The translations under genes were made by a program, and so were the position numbers. The notes beneath the pieces are model-generated. The model was not told the DNA's origin and did not search any database. It saw only the letters and a list, made by a program, of their open reading frames with translations. From Massilia sp. Root351 (lineage in GTDB: Bacteria > Pseudomonadota > Gammaproteobacteria > Burkholderiales > Burkholderiaceae_D), in the NCBI RefSeq assembly GCF_001425045.1, contig NZ_LMDJ01000001.1, positions 311,859-375,858 on the forward strand: a stretch of DNA of 64,000 nt, read 5' to 3'. Positions 6,591 through 14,787 of this stretch are shown in pieces; position 1 is the first letter of the stretch; each line of letters starts with the position of its first letter.

Positions 6591-8600
6591 TTACTCGGCT
6601 TTGGCGGCCCCGCCGATTTGCCGGGCCAGGAATTTCTCCACCCGGCTCCAGAAGTCGATCTTGGTCTGGGGAATGTCCCAGCTGTGCTCCTTGTTCTCGT
6701 ACTCCATCAGCTCGGCTTGCGGATTATGGGCCTTGAGCGCTTTGTAGAGGCTGCGGCCGTGGCTGAGTGGAACGTGTCTGTCGGTGCTGCCGTAAGCCAT
6801 CAGCAGGGGCTGGCGGATGCGCGATGCCTGCTGCAGTGGCGAGGTGGCTGCCAGCTGCGCTGCATCTTGCTTCAAGTCGCCCACCAGCGCCGGCATGCCG
6901 GGGCCGCGCCAGTCCACGGGCAGGTAGTACGGTTCAAACCGATCTTCCTGTTGCATCAGCGCGATGTCGGTCACGCCGGCCCAGTTGACGCCGCATTTGA
7001 ACAACTGTGGATCTTTCAACAGGCCCATCAAGGCGGAGTAGCCGCCGTAGCCGGCACCGGCGATGCAGATACGCTGCGGGTCAGCGATGCCCTGCTCGAT
7101 GGCCCAGCGCGCCGCGTCCGCCACGTCGTCCTGCATCGACAGGCCCCACTGCTTGAGGCCGGCGCGGAAGTGCCTGTTGCCATAGCCGGTGCTGCCCCTG
7201 AATTCGGGCTCCAGCACGGCGTAGCCCCGCGAGGCGAGGAATTGCGCTTGCTCGTCCCATTGCAGCTCGCCGCCCCGTTGCCAGGGACCGCCATGCACGA
7301 GCACCACCATCGGCAGGCTTTTTTTCCTGCCACTGGGCAGTGTCAGCCAGGCCGGCAGCGGCAAGCCGTCGCGCGCCTTGAGCCATTTCAAGTCCTTCTG
7401 CCCCATGTCGTCGGGCCGGATGGCCGGCCGGGTGGCGGCAATGGTGGTGAGCTTCCCGGTGTCGCGGCGATACACCATGTAGACCATCGGTTGCTGGTCC
7501 GAGTAGCTGCGCACCAGCAGCCACGGCGATTGCGGGCGCAGCGGCGGCGTCACCAGGTTGATCAGGCCTGGCGCCAGCGTATCGATGTGCTTTTGCACCG
7601 CCTTCATGTCCTCGTCCAGCCAGGCCATGGTGCGCCCGTCGGCCAGCACTTCGTAGCCGAGCAATTTTCCGTTGCTCAGCACGGGTACTCCGCTGAAATC
7701 GAAGGCCGGCAGTGCGACCAGCGCATCACGTTCCAATTCACCGGTAGCCGGGTCCATGCGGCGCAAGGCCAGCTTGTCGCCTCCGGCACGCGTGCTGACC
7801 AGCAGTTTGCCATCGGGGCTAAATGCGACCGGGTCGAAACTGCTGGCTGATTCCCCAGCGGCGTCGAAGCTGGCCAGCACGCGCCAGCTGTCGCTGTCGG
7901 GCTGCAGATAGTAGTAGGTGCTCTTGCCGTTCATAACCGAGAGCGTCAGACGCGGCCGGCCTTGCGCATCGAGCAGCAATCCATGCATCGGTGCCGGCAA
8001 GGACACAACGCTGGTGTTTCTGCTCAAGGTGTCGATCTGGAGCAGCTCAAAACTGACGGAGGTGCCCTTGTTGTCCCATTGGGCCCGTGCGGCATGGACC
8101 GTGTTGTTGTCCCGCCCGGGCGGCTGATCCAGAAAGTAGGTGTTGTAGGGCAGTATCTCGCCCGGGGCGCTGCCATGAACTTCGCTGGATTGGCCGTCGC
8201 GGGAAACCAGCTGCCGCTCGCCGCTGCCGTCCCGGTTGACGGCGAACAGCCCCGGCGCGTAGTACCGGTTGCCAATGGCGGTCGACTTGTCGCCCAGGTT
8301 GTAGACCAGGCGCTCGTCGCTGATCCACATGAACTGGTTCACGTCGGCTTCGTCGTACTGCGCCAGTACTTGCAGCTTGCCGGTGTCCAGTTCCATCACC
8401 GACAGGCCGTCGCGCGTACGGTAGCCGCCGGTGCGCAGCGCCAGATAGCGCCCGGAGGGCGAAAGCTTGGCGCCGCTGACCGGGGCCTTTTCGAAGAACC
8501 TGCGGACCGGCACCTCGGCCTCCGCTGGCGCCGTCAACATCAGCGCGAACAGCAGCGCAGCGACGCCTTGCAGACCGCCTTGCAACACTTTCAATCCCAT
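6591..8600 (-). CDS. S9 family peptidase paralogue 5, catalytic Ser replaced by Gly
   Basis: The 669-residue protein has a signal peptide (ending near PAEA, residue 27), a WD/beta-propeller region to about residue 400 and an alpha/beta hydrolase domain with VLVHGGP. The nucleophile elbow reads GAGYGGYSAL where the four paralogues have GASYGGYA or GGSYGGYA: residue 517 is Gly (GGC) instead of Ser (AGC). Asp607 (STDRHVP) and His639 (EHSWD) of the triad remain. It is therefore probably an inactive peptidase or one with a binding role. The start has GGGGAG upstream; the frame is open much further upstream, but that extension only shadows the neighbouring gene. Last in a five-gene tandem array. 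Confidence 0.9.
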   Translation of the reverse strand: MGLKVLQGGLQGVAALLFALMLTAPAEAEVPVRRFFEKAPVSGAKLSPSGRYLALRTGGYRTRDGLSVMELDTGKLQVLAQYDEADVNQFMWISDERLVYNLGDKSTAIGNRYYAPGLFAVNRDGSGERQLVSRDGQSSEVHGSAPGEILPYNTYFLDQPPGRDNNTVHAARAQWDNKGTSVSFELLQIDTLSRNTSVVSLPAPMHGLLLDAQGRPRLTLSVMNGKSTYYYLQPDSDSWRVLASFDAAGESASSFDPVAFSPDGKLLVSTRAGGDKLALRRMDPATGELERDALVALPAFDFSGVPVLSNGKLLGYEVLADGRTMAWLDEDMKAVQKHIDTLAPGLINLVTPPLRPQSPWLLVRSYSDQQPMVYMVYRRDTGKLTTIAATRPAIRPDDMGQKDLKWLKARDGLPLPAWLTLPSGRKKSLPMVVLVHGGPWQRGGELQWDEQAQFLASRGYAVLEPEFRGSTGYGNRHFRAGLKQWGLSMQDDVADAARWAIEQGIADPQRICIAGAGYGGYSALMGLLKDPQLFKCGVNWAGVTDIALMQQEDRFEPYYLPVDWRGPGMPALVGDLKQDAAQLAATSPLQQASRIRQPLLMAYGSTDRHVPLSHGRSLYKALKAHNPQAELMEYENKEHSWDIPQTKIDFWSRVEKFLARQIGGAAKAE

Positions 8601-8683
8601 AGCCGCTCTCCCCTTTAATGATGAGAGAGCGTAGCTTGCCGCCGTTGAGTGCGGCGCGCGCTTCCACTGCGTGTGCGCAGGCC

Positions 8684-10711
8684 CTAGCGCGCTGCGTTCG
8701 GGCCGATGTGGCGGTCCAGGAATTTCTCCACCCGGCCCCAGAAGTCGACGCGGGTCTTGGGCAGCGTCCAGCCGTGGCCCTCGTCGCCGTAGATGACCAG
8801 CTCGCTGTCCGGGCTGCCGGGCTTGAGCGCGTCGTACAGCAGCTTGGTCTGCGCCACCGGCACGCGCTGGTCCGCGCCGCCGTGCGCCAGCAGCACCGGA
8901 CGGTGGATGGCGGCCGCCTGCTGCAGCGGGGAGGTGGCCTTGAAGCGCGCCGCGTCCTTGACCGGGTCGCCCAGCAGGACCGGCAAGCCGAACTGGCGGT
9001 AGGTGTCGCCCATGTCGGACACGAAGCGGTTGTTCTGGCTGGCCAGCATGGTCAGGTCCGACACGCCCGCCCAGCTGATGCCGCACTGGTACAGCTGCGG
9101 ATCTTTGACCAGGCCCATCAGCGTGGCGTAGCCGCCGTAGCTGGCGCCCGCGATGCAGATGCGCTTGGGATCGGCTATTCCTTGCGCCACCGCCCAGCGG
9201 GTGGCGTCGGCCACGTCGTCCTGCATGGCCAGGCCCCATTGCTTCCAGCCCGAGTGGGCGTGGCGCGCGCCAAAGCCGGTGCTGCCGCGGAACTCCGGCT
9301 GCAGCACCGCGTAGCCGCGCGAGGCCAGGAACTGCGCTTGCGCTTCCCACTGCCATTCGTTGCCGCGCACATACGGGCCGCCGTGCACCAGCACCACCAT
9401 GGGCAGCATTTTCTTCGCCTGCTTCTCGCTGCCCTTTGGCAGCGTCAGCCAGGTCGGGATCACCAGGCCGTCGCGCGCCGTCACGCGGTGCAGGTCCTGC
9501 TGGGCCATCGCTGCCGGGTCGACTGCCGGTTGGGCGGCGCCGATCTTGCTGAGCGCCTTGGTCTCGGTGTTGTACACCAGGTATAGCGCCGGCTGCTTGT
9601 CGGAAAACGCCTCCACCAGCATCCATGGCGATTGCGGCCGCCGCGGCGGGCGCACGATGTTGGCGGTGTCCGGCAGCAGCGCATCGACGGCCTGCTGGAC
9701 TGCCGCCATGGCAGGATCGAGCCAGGTGGTGCCGCGCGCGTCGCTCAGCAGTTCCACGCCCACCATGCGGCCCTGGCTGTACACCAGTGCGCCGGAAAAG
9801 TCGTAGTCGGCCAGCTCAAGCAGCGCATCCTTGTCCATGCCGGACCTGGCCAGGTCGTAGGTGTACAGGCCGCGCTTGTCCTTGCCGTGCTGCGCGCTGA
9901 CGTACAGCTTGCTGTTCGCGCCGAAACCGAGCGGCGTGAAGACGCCGGTCGTGAGGCCATAGCTCGCGAAGCTGGCCAGCTTGCGCCAGCTGTTTTGCGC
10001 CGGGTCCAGGTACATTACCGAGGTCTTGTCCTGTTCTTCGGTCAGCACCAGGCGCGGCGCGCCGTTCTGGTCGAGCAGCCAGCTCTGCACCTCGCCGGGC
10101 CGCGTCAGCGTTTCGACTGCGCCGTTGACGGTGTTCATGCGCAGCAGGTCGTAGCTCTTCACCTCGTTGCGCACCTCGTTGAAATTGGCGCGCTGCACGT
10201 AGATGGAATCGGAGTCCTGCGCGCCCACCTGGGACAGCAGGTAGACGTTGAACGGCAGCACCCGCGTGCGGATGCTGGTTTGCGTGCTGTCGCGCGCGTA
10301 CGTGGCGCGTTCCACCAGCTGGCGCATGTCGCTGCCGTCGCGGTTGGCGGCATACATGCCCGGCGCGTAGCGCACGGCGCCGGGCGCTTCGGCAAGGTCC
10401 ACCGTATCGAACACCAGGCGCTGGTTGTTTACCCACTGGAACTTGCCGATGTCGGCGTCGCTAAAGCGCGCCACGCCGCTGACTTTGCGGGTGTCCAGCT
10501 CCACCACGGCCAGGCCGTCGCGTTCCTTGCCGTTGTTGACCTTGAAGGCCACGTAGCGCCCGTCCGGCGACAATTCCGCGTCGCTGAAGCTGGGGTGGTT
10601 GAAAAAGCTTTCGATGGCGGGCGGCGCGGCGGCGGCCGGACCGGGCAGGGCTGCCAGGGCGGCCGGCAGTGCGGTGCGCAGGGCCAGGTGCAAATGGGCG
10701 ATACGCATCAT
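8684..10711 (-). CDS. S9 family peptidase paralogue 4 (prolyl oligopeptidase family)
   Basis: The 675-residue protein carries a signal peptide, a propeller domain and a C-terminal hydrolase domain with VLVHGGPYVRGNEW, GASYGGYATL (Ser524) and the late Asp (GGADQRVP) and His (DEGHGW). The triad is complete. S9 enzymes of this oligopeptidase/acylaminoacyl-peptidase type cleave short peptides; the signal peptide places it in the periplasm or outside. Its start overlaps the stop of the upstream paralogue as ATGA, so the two are translationally coupled. Two Met codons adjoin; GGAG lies 4 bases before the first and 7 before the second, so the start may be at 10708. Confidence 0.93.
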   Translation of the reverse strand: MMRIAHLHLALRTALPAALAALPGPAAAAPPAIESFFNHPSFSDAELSPDGRYVAFKVNNGKERDGLAVVELDTRKVSGVARFSDADIGKFQWVNNQRLVFDTVDLAEAPGAVRYAPGMYAANRDGSDMRQLVERATYARDSTQTSIRTRVLPFNVYLLSQVGAQDSDSIYVQRANFNEVRNEVKSYDLLRMNTVNGAVETLTRPGEVQSWLLDQNGAPRLVLTEEQDKTSVMYLDPAQNSWRKLASFASYGLTTGVFTPLGFGANSKLYVSAQHGKDKRGLYTYDLARSGMDKDALLELADYDFSGALVYSQGRMVGVELLSDARGTTWLDPAMAAVQQAVDALLPDTANIVRPPRRPQSPWMLVEAFSDKQPALYLVYNTETKALSKIGAAQPAVDPAAMAQQDLHRVTARDGLVIPTWLTLPKGSEKQAKKMLPMVVLVHGGPYVRGNEWQWEAQAQFLASRGYAVLQPEFRGSTGFGARHAHSGWKQWGLAMQDDVADATRWAVAQGIADPKRICIAGASYGGYATLMGLVKDPQLYQCGISWAGVSDLTMLASQNNRFVSDMGDTYRQFGLPVLLGDPVKDAARFKATSPLQQAAAIHRPVLLAHGGADQRVPVAQTKLLYDALKPGSPDSELVIYGDEGHGWTLPKTRVDFWGRVEKFLDRHIGPNAAR

Positions 10712-12732
10712 TGCGCTCCTTTCGCAGGGCCGATGTTTTTATCCAGGAAGCGTTCCACGCGGGTCCAGAAATCGATCTGGGTCTTGGTCAGTTTCCAGCC
10801 ATGCCCCTCGTCCGGGTACAGCACCCATTCAGGCGCCTGGCCTGCGGCCTGCAGCGCGTCGCGCATCTGCGTGCCGTGCTCCTGGGTCACGCGGCGGTCG
10901 GCGCCGCCGTACGCCATCAGCAGCGGACGCTGGATGCGCGCGGCCTGCTGCAGCGGCGAGGTGGCCTTCAGCTGGGCGGCGTCCTTGTCCTGATCGCCCA
11001 CCAGCAGCGGCATGGCGTACTGCTTCCAGTCGTCGCTCAGGTCGGGGCGGATATGCCACTTGCCCTTGGCGCTGTACATCAGCGCGATATCGGTCACGCC
11101 CACCCAGTTGATGCCGCACTGGTACAGGTCGCCGTCGTTGACCAGGCCCATCAGCGCAGCGTAGCCGCCGTAACTGGCGCCGGCGATGCAGATGCGCTTG
11201 CCGTCGGCGATGCCTTGCGCGGTCGCCCACTTGGCCGCGTCGGCCACGTCGTCCTGCATCTTCAGTCCCCACTGCTTCCAGCCGGCGCGGAAGTGCGCGT
11301 CGCCCAGGCCGGTGCTGCCGCGGAAATCCGGTTCCAGCACGGCGTAGCCGCGCGTGGCCAGGAACTGGGTGTGCGGATTCCAGCCCCAGCTGCTGCCGCG
11401 CGAGTACGGGCCGCCATGCACCAGCACCACCAGCGGCAAATGCTTGCTGCGGCCGGGCGGCAGCGTCAGCAGGGCGGGGATCTGCAGCCCGTCGCGCGCA
11501 GCGTAGCGCACCACGGCCTGCTTGCCCATGGCGCCCGCATCGATCTTCGGATAGCTGCTGCCCACGCGGTCCAGCTTGTTCTTTTCGCGGTCGTACAGGT
11601 AGTAGCTGGACGGCTGGCTGTCCGAGTAAGCCGTCACCAGCACCATCGGGGTTTCCGGGCGGCGCGGCAAGGTCACCAGGTTGGTGGTGTGCGGCATCAG
11701 GGCGTCGATCCGCGCCTGCATCGCCTTCATGGCCGGATCGAGCCACACCGTGTCGACGGCGTCGGCCGAGTAGCGCACGCCGAGCAGCTTGTCCTTGTCC
11801 ATGATCAGACTGCCTGCGAAGTCATAATCGGCCACCGTCACCAGCGGCTTGGCGGCCAGCTTGCCGCTGGCGATATCGTAGCTGTACAGCGACGTCTTAT
11901 CCTGCCCGGCGCGCGCGCTGACATACAGGGTGCCGTCCGGTCCCAGTCCCACCGGCGTGAAGCTGTTCAGCTCGGCATAGGCGGGGAACGCGGTCAGCTG
12001 GCGCCATTTTTCCGTGGCCGGGTCCAGGTAGTGGATGGCCGCCTGGTCGCGGTCGAGCGTCAGGGCCATCCGCGCGTTGCCCTTGAAATCGAGCAGCCAG
12101 GCGCGCGTCGGGCCGGGACGGCTGACCTGGCTGGCCTTGCCGGTGAGCGTGTTCAGGCGCAGCAGGTCGACATAGTCGATGCCGCCGGCGCTGTATTGCG
12201 GACTGAGGACGTAGACGAACTCGCTGTCCTGCGGCCCCCGCTGCTGCAGCAGGACGACGTTGGACGGCACCAGCTTGGCCGCCGGGGACGGGTGGTCGTA
12301 GGCGATGTTGCGGTTGACCAGCTGCTTGTAGCCGCTGCCGTCGCGGTTGACGGCGTACAGGCCGGGGCCGGACTTTTCGTCGCCCGGCGCCAGCGTGCGG
12401 TCGGTCGAATCGAAGGCGATACGCTCATCGTTGACCCAGGTGATGCTGCTGATGTCGGCATTGCTGAACTGCGCCACCACCTTGGCGCTGTTGTCCTTCA
12501 GGTCCAGCACGGCCAGGCGGTCGCGCTGGCCCTTGCCGCCCAGGCGCGCGGCCAGGTAGCGGCCGCTGGGCGACAGGGTCGGGCTGCTGAACTCGGGCGT
12601 GCTGAAGAAGTCCTCAACCGGCGGCAGGGCGGCCGCCGTGGCGGACGGCGCGGCGGCGCAGGCGAACGGGGCGCCCAGCGCCGCCAGCGACAGCGCGGCG
12701 GCCAGGATGGTGCGTTGGAACAAACGCTGCAT
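10708..12732 (-). CDS. S9 family peptidase paralogue 3 (prolyl oligopeptidase family)
   Basis: The 674-residue protein has a signal peptide ending near CAAA, a propeller domain starting FFSTPEFSSPTLSPSGRYLA, and a hydrolase domain with VLVHGGPYSRGSSW, GASYGGYAAL (Ser520), Asp in GGADRRV and His in DEGHGWKL. The triad is intact. The start has AAGGAT before it. The 45-base gap to the gene upstream is strikingly AT-rich for this genome and might hold an internal promoter. It is the middle member of the array and overlaps paralogue 4 by 4 bases. Confidence 0.93.
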   Translation of the reverse strand: MQRLFQRTILAAALSLAALGAPFACAAAPSATAAALPPVEDFFSTPEFSSPTLSPSGRYLAARLGGKGQRDRLAVLDLKDNSAKVVAQFSNADISSITWVNDERIAFDSTDRTLAPGDEKSGPGLYAVNRDGSGYKQLVNRNIAYDHPSPAAKLVPSNVVLLQQRGPQDSEFVYVLSPQYSAGGIDYVDLLRLNTLTGKASQVSRPGPTRAWLLDFKGNARMALTLDRDQAAIHYLDPATEKWRQLTAFPAYAELNSFTPVGLGPDGTLYVSARAGQDKTSLYSYDIASGKLAAKPLVTVADYDFAGSLIMDKDKLLGVRYSADAVDTVWLDPAMKAMQARIDALMPHTTNLVTLPRRPETPMVLVTAYSDSQPSSYYLYDREKNKLDRVGSSYPKIDAGAMGKQAVVRYAARDGLQIPALLTLPPGRSKHLPLVVLVHGGPYSRGSSWGWNPHTQFLATRGYAVLEPDFRGSTGLGDAHFRAGWKQWGLKMQDDVADAAKWATAQGIADGKRICIAGASYGGYAALMGLVNDGDLYQCGINWVGVTDIALMYSAKGKWHIRPDLSDDWKQYAMPLLVGDQDKDAAQLKATSPLQQAARIQRPLLMAYGGADRRVTQEHGTQMRDALQAAGQAPEWVLYPDEGHGWKLTKTQIDFWTRVERFLDKNIGPAKGAQ

Positions 12733-12777
12733 GGTTATCCTTCCGATTGTAAAATTATCAATATAACAAAGCTTGGA

Positions 12778-14784
12778 TCACGGCTGGGGGCCGATGTGCT
12801 GGCCCAGGAACTTCTCCACCCGGGTCCAGAAGTCGATGCGGGTCCGGGTCAGCGACCAGCCGTGGCCTTCACCCGGGTAGACCACCAGTTCGGCCGCCGG
12901 GTTGTGGGCCTGCACGGCCGCGTGGAAGCTGCGCCCGTGCGGCAGCGGCACGCGGCGGTCCTCGCCGCCGTACGCCATCAGCAGCGGCTGCCGGATGCGC
13001 GCGGCGCGGTGGACCGGCGAGGTGTCGCGCAATTGCTGCGCGTCCTGCACCGGATCGCCCACCAGCTGCGGCATGCCGTACTGGCGCCAGCCCTCGTCGG
13101 TATCGGAGATCGCGCTCCAGTGGTCCTTGTACAGCAGCGCCAGGTCGGTCACGCCCAGCCACTGCACGCCGCATTTGAACAGCTCCGGGTTGTTCGCCAG
13201 GCCCATCAGGGTGGCGTAGCCGCCGTAGCTGGCGCCGGCGATGCAGATGCGCTGCGGGTCGGCGTGGCCCTGCGCGATGGCCCATGTGGCGGCGTCGGCG
13301 ATGTCGTCCTGCATGGCCAGGCCCCATTGCTTCCAGCCGGCGCGGAAATGGCGCGAGCCGAAGCCGGTGCTGCCGCGGAACTCGGGCTCCAGCACCGCGT
13401 AGCCGCGCGAGGCCAGGAACTGTGCCTGCTCGTCCCAGCCCCACTCGTTGCCGCGCACGAAAGGCCCGCCGTGCACCAGCACCACCAGCGGCAGCTGCTT
13501 GCCGCCGCCGGCCGGCAGCGTCAGCCAGGCCGGGATGGCCAGGCCGTCGCGCGCCTTGATCTGCACCAGGTCCTGCTGGCCCATGGCGGCCGGGTCGATG
13601 CGGCCGTACGCCGCGCCCAACCTGCCCAGCTCCTGCGTGTCGGCGTTGTACACGTAGTAGATCTTGGGCTGGCGGTCCGAATACGAGGTCACCAGCATCC
13701 ACGGCGTTTGCGGCCGCAGCGCCGGGCGCACCAGGTTCACCAGGCCCGGCAGCTTGGCGTCTACGTCCGCCTGCACCGCCTTCATGCGCGCGTCCAGCCA
13801 GACTGTGCTGCGCGCATCCGACAGCAGCTCCAGGCCGACGATCTTGCCGCCGCTGTAGATCATCCTGCCCTGGTAGTCATAGTCGGCCAGCGACACCAGC
13901 GGCTCGGCGGCGAGCTGCTGCTTTGCCGTGTCGTACAGGTACAGCGCCTCCTTGTCCTTGCCGGCGCGGCTGCTCACGTACAGCTTGCCGTCCGAGGCCA
14001 GGCCAACCGGCCAGAAGTTGCCGGGCGAGTCGCCGTAGGACGGGAAGCTGGCCAGCTGGCGCCAGGCCTTGCCGGCCGGGTCCATGAAATGCACGGTGGC
14101 GGTGCCGTCCTGGTCCGACATGGCCACACGCGGTTCGCCCTGCGCGTCGAGCAGCCAGCTCAGCACCTTGGCCGGGCGCGGCAGCACGTCGGCCTTGCCG
14201 GTGACGGTGTTCAGGCGCAGCAGGTCGTAGTTGTCCAGATCCCAGGTCAGTTCGTTCCAGTTGGCGCGGCGCACATAGATCGAGTCGCTGTCCTGGGCGC
14301 CCTGCTGGCCCAGCAGGTAAGTGTTGTAGGGCAGCGCGCGCTGCTTGACCATGCTGCCGGTTTCGCTGGCCGGGGTGAAGCTGGGGTCCACCAGCATGCG
14401 GTAGCCGCTGCCGTCCACGTTGGCGGCGAACATGCCGGGGGCGCTGCTGCGGTCGCCGGCCGGCACGCTGGCGTCGCGCGTGTCGAAGACCAGGCGCTGC
14501 GGATTGACCCACTCGAAGTCATCGATGTCGACATTGTCGAAGCGCGCCACGCCCTTCACGCTGCGGGTGGCCAGTTCCAGCGCGTACAGGGCGGCGCGGC
14601 CGCCTTCGCGGCTGCCGGTGAAGGCCACATATTTGCCGTCGGGCGACAGCTTGGGCCGGCTGAAGCTGGGGCTTTCGAAGAAATGCCCGGCGGACGGCGG
14701 TGTCGCGGCCGAGGCGGCCAGGGCCGGCGCGGCAAGCGCCGCGCACAGGATCAGGCGCGCGGACTGGAGGGGATGGCTGCGCAT
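12778..14784 (-). CDS. S9 family peptidase paralogue 2 (prolyl oligopeptidase family)
   Basis: The 668-residue protein has a signal peptide (LAASAA), a propeller domain, and a hydrolase domain with VLVHGGPFVRGNEWGW, GASYGGYATL (Ser519), Asp in GGEDRRVP and His in GEGHGWSL. All triad residues are present. An AAGGAG ribosome site sits 6 bases before the start, inside the end of the preceding gene, and only 3 bases separate the two genes. It is close in sequence to paralogue 4 (shared FVRGNEW/YVRGNEW and GFGSRH/GFGARH motifs), suggesting recent duplication between them. Confidence 0.93.
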   Translation of the reverse strand: MRSHPLQSARLILCAALAAPALAASAATPPSAGHFFESPSFSRPKLSPDGKYVAFTGSREGGRAALYALELATRSVKGVARFDNVDIDDFEWVNPQRLVFDTRDASVPAGDRSSAPGMFAANVDGSGYRMLVDPSFTPASETGSMVKQRALPYNTYLLGQQGAQDSDSIYVRRANWNELTWDLDNYDLLRLNTVTGKADVLPRPAKVLSWLLDAQGEPRVAMSDQDGTATVHFMDPAGKAWRQLASFPSYGDSPGNFWPVGLASDGKLYVSSRAGKDKEALYLYDTAKQQLAAEPLVSLADYDYQGRMIYSGGKIVGLELLSDARSTVWLDARMKAVQADVDAKLPGLVNLVRPALRPQTPWMLVTSYSDRQPKIYYVYNADTQELGRLGAAYGRIDPAAMGQQDLVQIKARDGLAIPAWLTLPAGGGKQLPLVVLVHGGPFVRGNEWGWDEQAQFLASRGYAVLEPEFRGSTGFGSRHFRAGWKQWGLAMQDDIADAATWAIAQGHADPQRICIAGASYGGYATLMGLANNPELFKCGVQWLGVTDLALLYKDHWSAISDTDEGWRQYGMPQLVGDPVQDAQQLRDTSPVHRAARIRQPLLMAYGGEDRRVPLPHGRSFHAAVQAHNPAAELVVYPGEGHGWSLTRTRIDFWTRVEKFLGQHIGPQP

Positions 14785-14787
14785 GGC

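Noticed and set aside
8601..9626. An upstream extension of the 6591-8600 peptidase frame to 9626
   Set aside because: The extension is an out-of-frame shadow of the next peptidase gene. The true start with signal peptide and GGGGAG site is at 8600.
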